Shown here: in pieces, positions 1 through 8,597 of the stretch
Position numbering within the stretch: the first letter of the stretch is position 1
How the letters are laid out: each line of letters starts with the position of its first letter
Source: Comamonadaceae bacterium UBA4962
Lineage (GTDB): Bacteria > Pseudomonadota > Gammaproteobacteria > Burkholderiales > Burkholderiaceae_C
Assembly: GCA_002397315.1 (NCBI GenBank)
Contig: DHAE01000023.1
Coordinates: forward strand, 180,419-244,418
Direction: 5' to 3'
DNA: 64,000 bases
Position numbers and translations under genes: made by a program
The notes under the pieces: generated by a model
What the model was told of the DNA's origin: nothing
The model's database searches: none
What the model saw: only the letters and a program-made list of their open reading frames with translations

Positions 1-750
1 CTGCAGACCGGCACCAAGATCCTGCTGGCCGTGGAGCCGCCCGAAGTGCTGTGCCGGCTCGTGCCCACGGAGGCCGACCGCGCGCGCGTGCAGGCCGCAT
101 CGAAGCGCATCGAGGCGGCCAGGCAGATGCACATCACCTCCGCGGCCGGCACCGACCTGCGCTGCGCCTTGGGCGAGTTCCCCGCCATCTGCGAGTACGG
201 CTTCGTGGACGAGCCCGGCCGGTGGGACCACTGGCCGAGCGGCTTCGTGCTGACCTGGCCCGACGAAGGTGGAAGCGACGGCCGCGTGGTGCTGGATCGC
301 GGCGACATCCTGCTGCCCATGAAGGACTACGTGACCGAGCCGATCGAGCTCACGGTCGAGCGGGGCTACGTCACGCGCATCAGCGGCGGCCTGCAGGCCG
401 AGATCCTGAGCGAGTACATGGCCTCGTACGAAGACCCGGAGGCCTATGCCGTCTCGCACGTCGGCTGGGGCCTGCAGCCGCGCGCCCACTGGTCGATGCT
501 CGCGCACTACAACAAGGAAACCCACATCGGCATGGACGCCCGCGCCTTCGAGGGCAACTTCCTCTGGTCCATGGGCCCCAACAACGAAGCCGGCGGCAGC
601 CGCACCACCGCCTGCCACATCGACATTCCCATGCGCCGCTGCACGGTGGCGCTGGACGGCACGCCCGTGGTGATCGAGGGCGTGGTGCAGGACGAAGCAG
701 GTCTGGCGCGCGCCGCCAGAAGATCGCCGCAAGGCAAGGACACCGCATGA
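1..750 (+). CDS. nicX: 2,5-dihydroxypyridine 5,6-dioxygenase NicX (C-terminal part, cut by window edge)
   Basis: The reading frame is open to base 1, so this is the 3' part of a gene that begins outside the window; GTG 31 is only the first possible internal start. NicX opens the ring of 2,5-dihydroxypyridine to N-formylmaleamate in aerobic nicotinate breakdown. The published iron ligands of the Pseudomonas enzyme are His265, His318 and Asp320. Counting from GTG 31, His143 (in VSHVG) and His196/Asp198 (in ACHID) have the same 53-residue and 2-residue spacing. This suggests that about 120 residues precede GTG 31. The stop overlaps the start of nicF by ATGA, and nicF acts two steps later in the same pathway. 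Assignment by motif and neighbours is strong. Confidence 0.85.
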   Translation: MQTGTKILLAVEPPEVLCRLVPTEADRARVQAASKRIEAARQMHITSAAGTDLRCALGEFPAICEYGFVDEPGRWDHWPSGFVLTWPDEGGSDGRVVLDRGDILLPMKDYVTEPIELTVERGYVTRISGGLQAEILSEYMASYEDPEAYAVSHVGWGLQPRAHWSMLAHYNKETHIGMDARAFEGNFLWSMGPNNEAGGSRTTACHIDIPMRRCTVALDGTPVVIEGVVQDEAGLARAARRSPQGKDTA

Positions 751-1424
751 CGAACCCCACCACCACCGGCGCCCAGGACGTTCCCACCGCGGGCGTGCAG
801 GGCGACATCTCCGCCTACGCCCGCCAGGGCTTCGGCACGCCGCTGCCGCTCAAGGCGCCCTTCGGCCTGCTCATCATCGACTTCGTGAACGGCTTCGCCG
901 ACCCGGCCGTGTTCGGCGGCGGCAACATCCCCGAGGCGATCGAGCGCACGCGCGGCCTGCTGGTCCATGCGCGCGAGCGTGGCTGGCCCGTGGCGCACAG
1001 CCGCATCGTGTTCTCGGACGACGACGCGGACAGCAACATCTTCTGCCTGAAGGTGCCGGGCATGCTGACGCTGAAGGAGGACAGCCCCGCCAGCGCCATC
1101 GTGCCCGAACTGGCCCCCGCCCCGGGCGAATACGTGGTGCGCAAGAGCACGCCCTCGGCCTTCTTCGGCACCATGCTCGCGCCCTGGCTGGCCCAGCGCG
1201 GCGTGCAGACGCTGCTGGTGGCCGGCTGCGTGACCAGCGGCTGCGTGCGCGCCAGCGTGGTCGACGCCATGCAATCGGGTTTCCGCCCACTGGTGGTGGC
1301 CGACTGCTGCGGCGACCGCGCCCTGGGCCCGCACGAGGCCAACCTGTTCGACATGGCGCAGAAGTACGCGGCCGTGATGCCCCTCGACCAGGCCCTGGCC
1401 GATACCGGCGCGCTCGCGCGCTGA
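747..1424 (+). CDS. nicF: maleamate amidohydrolase NicF (isochorismatase-like)
   Basis: This 225-residue cysteine hydrolase of the isochorismatase/N-carbamoylsarcosine amidase family would release ammonia from maleamate to give maleate in nicotinate catabolism. The expected catalytic triad is visible: Asp45 in LLIIDFVNGF, Lys133 in VVRKSTPSAFFG and nucleophile Cys166 in GCVTSGCVRAS. ATG 747 is chosen because it overlaps the nicX stop as ATGA and because the N terminus then has family length; the upstream open frame is GC-rich noise. Co-transcription with nicX and nicB separates it from other isochorismatase-family hydrolases, although substrate choice within this family cannot be read from sequence alone. 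Confidence 0.82.
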   Translation: MTNPTTTGAQDVPTAGVQGDISAYARQGFGTPLPLKAPFGLLIIDFVNGFADPAVFGGGNIPEAIERTRGLLVHARERGWPVAHSRIVFSDDDADSNIFCLKVPGMLTLKEDSPASAIVPELAPAPGEYVVRKSTPSAFFGTMLAPWLAQRGVQTLLVAGCVTSGCVRASVVDAMQSGFRPLVVADCCGDRALGPHEANLFDMAQKYAAVMPLDQALADTGALAR

Positions 1425-1438
1425 GAGAACGCCGCTCC

Positions 1439-3721
1439 ATGAACCTGCCCCGGCCCCACGACCTGCACGCCCCGCTGCTGGACCGCCCCGACACCCTGCT
1501 CGTGGTGCGCCAGCCCGTGGCGCCCCCGAAGCCCGCGCCGGGGCAGCCCGGTTCGGGCACCGACTATGTGCAGGCCACGCCCGAGATCTTCGTGGCGGTG
1601 CTGGCCGACCCCGGTGCGGAAGCGGGCTGGCGCGCGCTGGCGTTCAACGGCCACGTGGACCTGGGCACGGGCATCCGCACCGCGCTCGCGCAGATCGTGG
1701 CGGAAGAACTGGAAGTGCCTCTGGCCCGGCTGGAGATGGTGCTGGGCCACACGGCCGCATCGCCCAACCAGGGGCCGACCATCGCCAGCGCGAGCATCCA
1801 GATTTCCGCCGTGCCGCTGCGCCGCGCGGCGGCCCAGGCGCGCGAGCAGTTGCTGGCGCTCGCCGCCGCGCACTGGGGCGTGGATGCGGGACGCCTGCAT
1901 GCGCGCGATGGCGTCGTGGCCTTTGCCGACGGCGGCGACGCACGCACGCTCCATTACGGGCAACTATTGCAGGGACAGCGCCTGCCCCTCCCGCTGGCGC
2001 CGCCCGAGCAGCCGGTGAAGCTCAAGCCCGCGAGCGAGTACCGGCTGGTGGGCCGCGGCGCCGCGCGCGTGGACATTCCCGCCAAGGCCACGGGCGAGCT
2101 GAGCTTCGTGCACGACGTGCGCGTGCCCGGCATGCGCCATGGCCGCGTCGTGCGCCCGCCGCATCCGGGGCGCGACGGCGGCGATTTCATCGGCCACTGC
2201 CTCGTCGCGGTGGACCCTGCCTCCATCGCCCATCTGCCGGGCAACGTGCAGGTGGTCGCCGAGGGCGACTTCGTCGGCGTGGTGGCGGACCGTGAAGAGC
2301 AGGCCATCGCCGCCCTGCGCGCCCTGCGCGTGCAATGGCGGCCCGTGCCGCCCGCGCCCGACCTGCGCGACGTGGCCGGCGCGATCCGCGCGAACCCCGC
2401 GCAGCGCCGCGCGCTGGTGGACGAGGGCGACGTGGACGCCGCCTTCGCGGACTCGGCAACCGCCGCCGTGCTGGAGCGCAGCTACGTCTGGCCCTACCAG
2501 ATGCACGCCTCCATCGGCCCCTCCTGCGCGGTGGCCGACTTCCAGGGCGGCCAGCTCACCGTGTGGTCCGGCACGCAGAACCCGCACATGCTGCGCACCG
2601 ACCTGGACCGGCTGCTGCGGCTGGGCGAGGACCGCATCGACATCGTGCGCCTGGAGGCCGCGGGCTGCTATGGCCGCAACTGCGCCGACGACGTGTGCGC
2701 CGACGCGGCCCTGCTCTCCATGGCCGTGGGCGCGCCGGTGCGCGTGCAGCTCACGCGCGAGCAGGAGCACCAGTGGGAACCCAAGGGCACGGGCCAATTG
2801 ATGGACGTGCGCGCGGCCATCGGCCAGGGTGGCGAGCTGCTGGCCTGCGACTTCGCCGTGCGCTACCCCTCCAACGACGCGCCCCTGCTGGCCCTGCTGC
2901 TCACCGGCCGTGTGCCGGGCCAGCCGCGCACGCTCGAGATGGGCGACCGCACCGCGGTGCCGCCCTACCGCTATGCGAACCGGCGCATCGCCTGCCACGA
3001 CATGGCGCCGCTGGTGCGCTCCTCGTGGCTGCGCGGCGTGTCCGCCCTGCCCAATTCCTTCGCCCACGACTGCATGATCGACGAGCTGGCCCACGCGGCC
3101 GGCGCCGACCCGGTGGACTACCGCATCCGCCACTTGGACGACCCGCGCGCCATCGACCTGATCGACGCCACGGCACGCCATGCCGGCTGGCAGCGCGGCC
3201 AGCCGGGCAGCCGGGGCCGGCCCGGTGCCGACGGCCTGCTGCGCGGACGCGGCGTGGCCTATGCGCGCTACGTGCACAGCCGCTTTCCCGGCTTCGGCGC
3301 GGCCTGGGCCGCCTGGGTCGTGGATATCGAGGTCGATCCGGCGAGCGGCCGCATCGCCGTGCGCCGCGTGGTGGTGGGCCAGGACACGGGCATGATGGTC
3401 AACCCCGACGGCGTGCGCCACCAGATCCACGGCAACGTCATCCAGACCCTGAGCCGCGGCCTGCTGGAGCGCGTGGCCTTCGACGAACGGGGCGTGGCCA
3501 GCCGCGAATGGGGCGGCTATCCCATCCTCGGCTTCCGCGACGTGCCGCCGATCGAGGTGGTGCTCATGCCGCGCCAGGACGAGCCCCCCATGGGCGCGGG
3601 CGAATCCGCCTCGGTGCCCGGCCCGGCCGCATTGGCCAACGCCCTGTTCGACGCCACGGGGCGGCGCTTCTACCAGGCCCCGTTCACTCCGGACGTGGTG
3701 CGGTCCGCGCTCGCCGGCTGA
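1439..3721 (+). CDS. nicB: nicotinate dehydrogenase molybdopterin-binding large subunit (NicB-like, no cytochrome domain)
   Basis: This 760-residue protein belongs to the xanthine dehydrogenase-type molybdopterin-binding subunits that hydroxylate nicotinate at C6. Early motifs GHVDLGTGIRTALAQ and QGPTIASASIQ and the C-terminal GQDTGMMVNPDGVRHQIHG and PPMGAGESASVPGPAALAN, with the conserved active-site Glu in GAGES, fit the family. The P. putida NicB is about 1,187 residues because it carries C-terminal c-type heme domains. Here the protein ends right after TPDVV and contains no CxxCH, so electron transfer must use a separate cytochrome. The 2Fe-2S partner (NicA) is not downstream and may lie left of the window. 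An XdhC remnant follows two bases after the stop. Confidence 0.8.
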   Translation: MNLPRPHDLHAPLLDRPDTLLVVRQPVAPPKPAPGQPGSGTDYVQATPEIFVAVLADPGAEAGWRALAFNGHVDLGTGIRTALAQIVAEELEVPLARLEMVLGHTAASPNQGPTIASASIQISAVPLRRAAAQAREQLLALAAAHWGVDAGRLHARDGVVAFADGGDARTLHYGQLLQGQRLPLPLAPPEQPVKLKPASEYRLVGRGAARVDIPAKATGELSFVHDVRVPGMRHGRVVRPPHPGRDGGDFIGHCLVAVDPASIAHLPGNVQVVAEGDFVGVVADREEQAIAALRALRVQWRPVPPAPDLRDVAGAIRANPAQRRALVDEGDVDAAFADSATAAVLERSYVWPYQMHASIGPSCAVADFQGGQLTVWSGTQNPHMLRTDLDRLLRLGEDRIDIVRLEAAGCYGRNCADDVCADAALLSMAVGAPVRVQLTREQEHQWEPKGTGQLMDVRAAIGQGGELLACDFAVRYPSNDAPLLALLLTGRVPGQPRTLEMGDRTAVPPYRYANRRIACHDMAPLVRSSWLRGVSALPNSFAHDCMIDELAHAAGADPVDYRIRHLDDPRAIDLIDATARHAGWQRGQPGSRGRPGADGLLRGRGVAYARYVHSRFPGFGAAWAAWVVDIEVDPASGRIAVRRVVVGQDTGMMVNPDGVRHQIHGNVIQTLSRGLLERVAFDERGVASREWGGYPILGFRDVPPIEVVLMPRQDEPPMGAGESASVPGPAALANALFDATGRRFYQAPFTPDVVRSALAG

Positions 3722-3722
3722 C

Positions 3723-3842
3723 GTGGAGGCGGTCGATCTACGCAGCCGATCGCTGATGGCGATGAATGCGCGCGGCGAGGCGGCAGGCCCGGTCTCGGGC
3801 GGCTGCATCGAGGACGAGAACGGCGTGCCTCGGGGCGCGTGA
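3723..3842 (+). pseudogene. XdhC/CoxI-family remnant (39 codons)
   Basis: From GTG 3723 a 39-codon frame reads MEAVDL, then a jump to RSLMAMNARGEAAGPVSGG CIED, then an unrelated tail and TGA at 3840-3842. The stretch MAMNARGEAAGPVSGG followed by CIED is the conserved signature of XdhC, the chaperone that inserts sulfurated molybdenum cofactor into xanthine dehydrogenase-type enzymes. Intact XdhC proteins are several hundred residues long, so this looks like the result of two internal deletions. Its place directly after a molybdopterin subunit gene is where xdhC is commonly found. The motif is seen directly; the deletion history is inferred. Confidence 0.65.
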
Positions 3843-3955
3843 CTTCCGGTGCCGCGTGGCCGCTCGCGGTCGCGTTCACACCCGGCCCGTGCCCCGCCCC
3901 CGCACTGGACGGCACTGGTTCGCGGCGCCGGCCTACATCGGCACCTTCCCGTTCT

Positions 3956-3977
3956 TATTGACAGCATATTGTCAATA
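3956..3977. promoter_or_regulatory. palindromic operator in front of the MarR gene
   Basis: A perfect inverted repeat, TATTGACA-N6-TGTCAATA, sits in a short AT-rich island 8 bases before the first candidate MarR start. It contains a consensus -35 box (TTGACA, 3958-3963). MarR proteins usually bind such palindromes over their own promoter, so autorepression is the likely role. The -10 position 17 bases downstream (AAATAT) is weak. Confidence 0.6.
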
Positions 3978-3984
3978 TAGAAAT

Positions 3985-4467
3985 ATGCTGCGCATGTCCG
4001 ACCCCCACATGGATGTCCGTGAACTGGCGCTGGCGATCTTCGCGGCGAACGGGCGCCTGCTGAACGCAGGCAACGAACTCGTGGCCCACCTGGGCCTGAC
4101 CAGCGCGTGGTGGCAGGTGCTGGCCGCCCTGCGGTATTCAGAGGCGCCCCTGGCCGTCGCATCCATCGCCCGCCACATGGGGCTGACCCGCCAGGCGGTG
4201 CAACGCATCGTCGATCTGCTGGCTGGGCAGGGGCTGGTCGAGTTCCGGCCCAATCCCCATCACCGCCGCGCCAAGCTCGTCGTGCTGACGCGTGCCGGCC
4301 TGGATGCCGTGACCCGTGCCGAACGCGCCGTGGCGCCGATCGATCAGGCCATCGCCGAGCGGATCGGCACGGCCCGCATCCGCGGCGCCATCGCCACCCT
4401 GCACGCGATGGTCGAAGTGATCTCGGAACGGCTCCACAAGCCGGTGCCGCCCCCGTTTTCCCACTGA
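3985..4467 (+). CDS. MarR-family transcriptional regulator
   Basis: A 160-residue winged-helix regulator. The central part from about residue 30 to 110 has the MarR layout: a helix with LTSAWWQVLAAL, the recognition region ARHMGLTRQAVQRIVDLL, and the wing GLVEFRPNPHHRRAKLVVLT with the basic NPHHRR turn. ATG 3985 is used; ATG 3994 and ATG 4009 are also possible. The frame stays open further upstream, but that part is low-complexity Arg/Ala/Pro. The gene lies immediately behind a perfect palindrome and 15 bases before an NmrA-like reductase, so it probably controls itself and that reductase. The ligand is unknown. It reads away from nicXFB and need not control it. Confidence 0.88.
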   Translation: MLRMSDPHMDVRELALAIFAANGRLLNAGNELVAHLGLTSAWWQVLAALRYSEAPLAVASIARHMGLTRQAVQRIVDLLAGQGLVEFRPNPHHRRAKLVVLTRAGLDAVTRAERAVAPIDQAIAERIGTARIRGAIATLHAMVEVISERLHKPVPPPFSH

Positions 4468-4482
4468 GAAGGAGCCTTCGAC

Positions 4483-5349
4483 ATGATCCTGGTTTGTGGA
4501 GCCACCGGCGGTATCGGTGGCGAAGTGTGCAAGCTGCTGAAAGCCGCGGGAGCGCCGTTTCGCGCCATGGCGCGCAGGCAGGAACAGGTGGACACATTCA
4601 GGCGACAGGGCATGGATGCCGTCCTTGGCGACTTCGACAGGCCCGAGACACTCGCAGCGGCCATGCACGGCTGCGGCACGGTGTTCCTCATCACGCCACC
4701 CAACCCCGACCAGTTCACCCAGGAAACGGGCGCCATCGATGCCGCCAAGCGCGCGGGCGTGGGCCGAGTCGTGAAGATTTCCGCCTCCGACGGCAACGTG
4801 CGCACGCCGGTGCCCTGGGCACGCACCCACGCGCTCATCGACCACCACCTGCGCGCATCGGGTATCGGCTGGACCCTCCTGAAGCCCACCGCCTTCATGC
4901 AGAACTTCCTGTGGTTCAAGAAGCCGATCGCCAAGGGCTTCCTGCCCCAGGTGACCGGCGACGGGTCGGTGTCCTGGGTCGACACCCGCGACGTGGCCCG
5001 CGTCGCCGCCACCGTGCTGACCCAGGAGGGCCACGCCGGGGCCACCTATTTCCTGACCGGGCCGGAGACGCTGGACATGACCGAGGCGGCCCAGCGGCTG
5101 TCGCAGGCGATCGGGCACCAGGTGCGCTATCTGAACCTGCCGACGTTCGTGTTCCGTGCCATGCTGCGGCTGACCGGCAACTCCGCCTGGATGGCCAAGG
5201 GCCTGGTCGTGCAGTTCGCGGACGTCGTGGCCGGCCACCACGACATCGATCCCACCTTCGAAATCGAACGCCTCACCGGCCAGCCCGCGCACCGCTTCGA
5301 CGATTTCATCCGCGATCACCGCGATGCGTTTGCCCGGCATGGCTCGTAA
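4483..5349 (+). CDS. NmrA-like NAD(P)-binding oxidoreductase
   Basis: A 288-residue atypical short-chain dehydrogenase of the NmrA/QOR2-like group. The N terminus MILVCGATGGIGGEV has the Rossmann glycine motif GxxGxxG. The middle has VFLITPPNPDQF and RVVKISASDGN, where these proteins line the cofactor, and TLLKPTAFMQNF is typical of the family. No YxxxK catalytic pair is evident, so it may be a redox sensor or a quinone/aldehyde reductase and not a classical SDR. It starts 15 bases after the MarR gene with an AGAAGGAG ribosome binding site, suggesting a two-gene operon under MarR control, as is common for small stress-response reductases. Confidence 0.82.
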   Translation: MILVCGATGGIGGEVCKLLKAAGAPFRAMARRQEQVDTFRRQGMDAVLGDFDRPETLAAAMHGCGTVFLITPPNPDQFTQETGAIDAAKRAGVGRVVKISASDGNVRTPVPWARTHALIDHHLRASGIGWTLLKPTAFMQNFLWFKKPIAKGFLPQVTGDGSVSWVDTRDVARVAATVLTQEGHAGATYFLTGPETLDMTEAAQRLSQAIGHQVRYLNLPTFVFRAMLRLTGNSAWMAKGLVVQFADVVAGHHDIDPTFEIERLTGQPAHRFDDFIRDHRDAFARHGS

Positions 5350-5396
5350 TCCTTCCAACGGCGGCAGCATGATTTTTTCCACCAAGGCGGACCTCG

Positions 5397-7208
5397 ATGG
5401 TTGATGCACTCCGCACCATCGGGGATCACGGCATCGTCGGTGATCTCGAGACGGTGGCCCTGGTCGCACGCGACGGCGCGATCGATTACCTGTGCTGGCC
5501 GACGCTCGACAGCCCCACGGTCTTCGCGGACCTGCTCGATCCCGGCCGGGGCGGCGCCTTCGAGATCCAGCCCGATCTGGCGGAGCCCCGCCACCTCCAG
5601 CTCTACGTGCCGGACACCAACGTCCTGGTGACCCGCTGGATGGGCACGAACGGGAGCGCGGAGGTGGTCGATCTGATGCCGCAACCCGAAGCCCGCCAGC
5701 GCACGGGCCACGGGGCACGCGGTCTCATCCGGCGCCTGACGGTCACGAGCGGTACCGTGGCGTTCACCGTGCGCTGCGCGCCCCGTTTCGATTACGCGCG
5801 CGAGATCCCTGAGGTGGTCGCCATCGACGGCGGCGTGCGCTTCGGCGGCCGGGACACGGCGCTCGACTTCTTCGCGTCCGTCCCGCTCGAAGTGGAGGAA
5901 GGCGATGCCCGGGCCCGTTTCACCCTGACCAAAGGCGAGAGTGCGTGGTTCTTCCTCGGCGCCCCCGGGATGCCCTGTCCGGACGAGGCAGCGATCCTGT
6001 CGCAGATCGAGGCCACCACGCAGGCATGGCGCTCCTGGCATGCCCTCTCGACCTACACGGGGCGCTGGCGCGAACAGGTGCTGCGCTCGGCCCTGGCCCT
6101 CAAGCTGCTGACGTCGGCCCGCCATGGCTCCATCGCGGCCGCGGCGACGTTCTCGCTGCCGGAAGCCGAGGGCTGGGAACGCAACTGGGATTACCGCGCC
6201 ACCTGGATCCGCGATGCCTCGTTCACCGTCTACGCCTTCCTCCGCCTCGGTTTCACCGAGGAGGCCAACCACTTCAACCACTGGGTGGGGCAGAGGGTCG
6301 TGGCGGCGGAGCGCGACCACCCGTTGCGGATCATGTACGCGCTCGATGGATCCGCCACGGCGCAGGAGCAGGAACTGCCGCATCTGGCGGGCTATGCGGA
6401 CAGCCGGCCCGTGCGCATCGGCAATGCGGCGCAGGAACAGATCCAGCTCGACATCTTCGGCGAACTGCTCGACAGCGCCTACCTCTCCAACAAGTACGGG
6501 GACCCCATCCATTACCAGGGCTGGCAGCACGTCTGCGCCATCGTCGACCACGTGATCGCGCACTGGAACGAACCGGACGCGGGCATCTGGGAAATGCGCT
6601 CGGCGCCGCGCCACTTCCTGCATTCCCGGGTGATGTGCTGGGTGGCGCTCGACCGCGCCATCCGCCTCGCCAAGAAGCGTTCGCTTCCCGCGCCGCTGGT
6701 CGCCTGGGCGCGGGCCCGCGACGAGATCGTCGCCGACATATGGACGAACTTCCGCCACCCCGAGCACGGCTACTTCGTGCAGGAGCGCGGCGGCAAGGAA
6801 CTCGACGCGGCACTGCTCATGATGCCGCTCGTGCGCTTCGTCTCGTCGACCGATCCCGTCTGGCTCCAGACGCTGGACGCCATCGGCGAGCAACTGTGCG
6901 ACGACGGACTGGTGTACCGCTACCGCGTCGACGACGGCCTGGGCGGGGACGAAGGCGCGTTCACCACCTGCACGTTCTGGTACACGGAGTGCCTGGCCCG
7001 CGCCGGCCGCCTCGACGAGGCGCGCATCCACATGGCCAAGGGCCTGGCCTACGCCAACCACCTGGGGCTGTTCGCCGAGGAGGTCGACGTCCGCGGCCTG
7101 CCGCTCGGCAACTTTCCCCAGGCCCTCAGCCACCTCGCGTTCATCAGCGCCGCCTACTTCCTCGACCGCCGCCTCGATCCGGCCTACCGGCCGGTCTGGC
7201 AGCCCTAG
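5397..7208 (+). CDS. glycoside hydrolase family 15 protein (glucoamylase/trehalase-like)
   Basis: A 603-residue cytosolic protein with no signal peptide. An N-terminal beta-sandwich region starts with the family hallmark TIGDHGIVGDLETVALVARDG and the IDYLCWP motif. An alpha/alpha-barrel follows with NWDYRATWIRDASFTVYAF, QEQIQLDIFGELLDSAYL, DAGIWEMRS and DEGAFTTCTFWYTECLARAG. The Glu residues in GIWE and DEGAF correspond to the catalytic acid and base of GH15. Proteins with this layout hydrolyse trehalose or alpha-glucosides; which one cannot be told here. It starts 47 bases after the NmrA-like gene on the same strand and has a GGCGGA ribosome site, so it may be read with that gene. Confidence 0.9.
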   Translation: MVDALRTIGDHGIVGDLETVALVARDGAIDYLCWPTLDSPTVFADLLDPGRGGAFEIQPDLAEPRHLQLYVPDTNVLVTRWMGTNGSAEVVDLMPQPEARQRTGHGARGLIRRLTVTSGTVAFTVRCAPRFDYAREIPEVVAIDGGVRFGGRDTALDFFASVPLEVEEGDARARFTLTKGESAWFFLGAPGMPCPDEAAILSQIEATTQAWRSWHALSTYTGRWREQVLRSALALKLLTSARHGSIAAAATFSLPEAEGWERNWDYRATWIRDASFTVYAFLRLGFTEEANHFNHWVGQRVVAAERDHPLRIMYALDGSATAQEQELPHLAGYADSRPVRIGNAAQEQIQLDIFGELLDSAYLSNKYGDPIHYQGWQHVCAIVDHVIAHWNEPDAGIWEMRSAPRHFLHSRVMCWVALDRAIRLAKKRSLPAPLVAWARARDEIVADIWTNFRHPEHGYFVQERGGKELDAALLMMPLVRFVSSTDPVWLQTLDAIGEQLCDDGLVYRYRVDDGLGGDEGAFTTCTFWYTECLARAGRLDEARIHMAKGLAYANHLGLFAEEVDVRGLPLGNFPQALSHLAFISAAYFLDRRLDPAYRPVWQP

Positions 7209-7214
7209 AAGGCA

Positions 7215-8201
7215 TCAATCGACGCTGGCGCCGGACTCCTTCACCACCCGGCCCCACTTCACGCTCTCCTTCTGGATGAAGTCGGCGAACTGGGCGGGCG
7301 TTTCGCCGGCGGCCTCGGCGCCCTGCTCCGCGAGCTTCTTCTTGATGTCGGGCTGCGCGAGCACCTTCACGAGGGTGGCGTTGAGCTGCGCGACCACGGG
7401 CGCGGGCGTGGCGGCCGGCGCGAACATGCCGAACCACGACGTGGCCTCGTAGCCGGGCACGCCGGCTTCGGCGATGGTCGGCACGTCGGGCAGTTCGGTC
7501 GAGCGCTTGGCGGTGGTGACGGCGATGGCGCGCAGCTTGCCCGAGCGCACGTGCTGGATGGCCGAGGGCATGTTGTCGAACATGATCGCGATCTGGTTGC
7601 CCAGCAGGTCGGTCACGGCCGGCGCGCTGCCCTTGTAGGGCACGTGCTGCATGTCCACCTTGGTCATGCTCTTGAACAGCTCGCCCGAGAGGTGGATGGA
7701 ACTGCCGTTGCCCGAGGAGCCGAAGTTGACCTTGCCCGGGTTCGCCTTGGCGTAGGCGATCAGCTCCTGCACCGTCTTGAAGGGCTGCGCGGGGTTGGCG
7801 ACCAGCAGGTTGGGCACGTTGGCCACGCGCGTCAGCGGCGCGAAGTCCTTCACCGGGTCGAAGGGCATCTTCTTGTAGAGCGCCGCATTGATGGCGTGCG
7901 TGCCCACCGTGCCCATGAAGAGCGTGTAGCCGTCGGCCGGCGCGCGCGCCGCCACCTGGCCGCCGATGTTGCCGCCCGCGCCGGCGCGGTTGTCCACCAC
8001 CACCGACTGGCCCAGTTCGGCGCCCATGCCCTGGGCGATGATGCGCGCCAGGATGTCGGTGGTGCCGCCGGCCGCGAAGGGCACGATGATGGTGATGGGC
8101 TTGCTCGGGAACGCCTGGGCGGCGGCGAGGCCGGGCAGCAGGGCGCAGGCGGCCGCGGCGGCGAGCAGGCCGCGGCGGAAGGGGGAGTGGCTGATGGTCA
8201 T
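7215..8201 (-). CDS. Bug-family (tripartite tricarboxylate) periplasmic binding protein
   Basis: A 328-residue TctC-like receptor. The first 29 residues form a signal peptide (RRGLLAAAAACALLPGLAAAQA) and the mature protein begins FPSKPITIIVPFAAGGTTD, the standard Bug start with the carboxylate-contacting beta-alpha loop. Other family marks are VVDNRAGAGGNIGGQVAARA and NFGSSGNGSSIHLSGELF. The membrane partners TctA and TctB are not adjacent, which is usual for the many orphan Bug proteins of Comamonadaceae. As the last gene of the leftward pca-type operon it probably binds an aromatic or dicarboxylic substrate or intermediate of that pathway; the ligand is not readable from sequence. Confidence 0.9.
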   Translation of the reverse strand: MTISHSPFRRGLLAAAAACALLPGLAAAQAFPSKPITIIVPFAAGGTTDILARIIAQGMGAELGQSVVVDNRAGAGGNIGGQVAARAPADGYTLFMGTVGTHAINAALYKKMPFDPVKDFAPLTRVANVPNLLVANPAQPFKTVQELIAYAKANPGKVNFGSSGNGSSIHLSGELFKSMTKVDMQHVPYKGSAPAVTDLLGNQIAIMFDNMPSAIQHVRSGKLRAIAVTTAKRSTELPDVPTIAEAGVPGYEATSWFGMFAPAATPAPVVAQLNATLVKVLAQPDIKKKLAEQGAEAAGETPAQFADFIQKESVKWGRVVKESGASVD

Positions 8202-8261
8202 GGCTTGTTTCCTCGGATCTCTCGAATGGTTGTTGGGAACGCGGAAGGCGGCGCGGCCGCG

Positions 8262-8546
8262 TCACTCCTGCACGATGGACGACGGATGGTTGGCCAGCGG
8301 CGTCACCTTGATCTCCATGTACGGGAACAGCGGCAGCCCGCTCAGGATCGTGTGCAGCTCGTCGTTGCCGGACACGTCGAAGATGCTCACGTTGGCGTAT
8401 TCGCCGACGACGCGCCACAGGTGGCGCCATTTGCCGTCACGCTGCAGCTGCTGCGCATATTCCTTTTCCTTGCGCTTGATCTCGTCGGCCACTTCGGGGG
8501 CCAGCGTGGACGGGATGCGGACGGTCATTTCGGCCATGAACAGCAT
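8262..8546 (-). CDS. muconolactone delta-isomerase-like protein
   Basis: A 94-residue protein whose length and pattern match muconolactone isomerase (CatC, 96 residues): MLFMAEMTVRIPSTLAPE at the start, a central KRKEKEYAQQLQRDGKWRHLWRV stretch (split by family into helix and strand) and LSGLPLFPYMEIKVTPLANHPS at the end. CatC converts muconolactone to 3-oxoadipate enol-lactone, the substrate of the pcaD product encoded in the same operon. ATG 8546 is preferred over the longer frame because it has an AAGGAG ribosome site at good spacing. No muconate cycloisomerase is nearby, so the enzyme may work on a related lactone and not on catechol-derived muconolactone. Confidence 0.85.
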   Translation of the reverse strand: MLFMAEMTVRIPSTLAPEVADEIKRKEKEYAQQLQRDGKWRHLWRVVGEYANVSIFDVSGNDELHTILSGLPLFPYMEIKVTPLANHPSSIVQE

Positions 8547-8597
8547 GGGTTGCTCCTTGGGACAAAGGGAAGGGACGAAAACAAAAGAAGGAATCAA

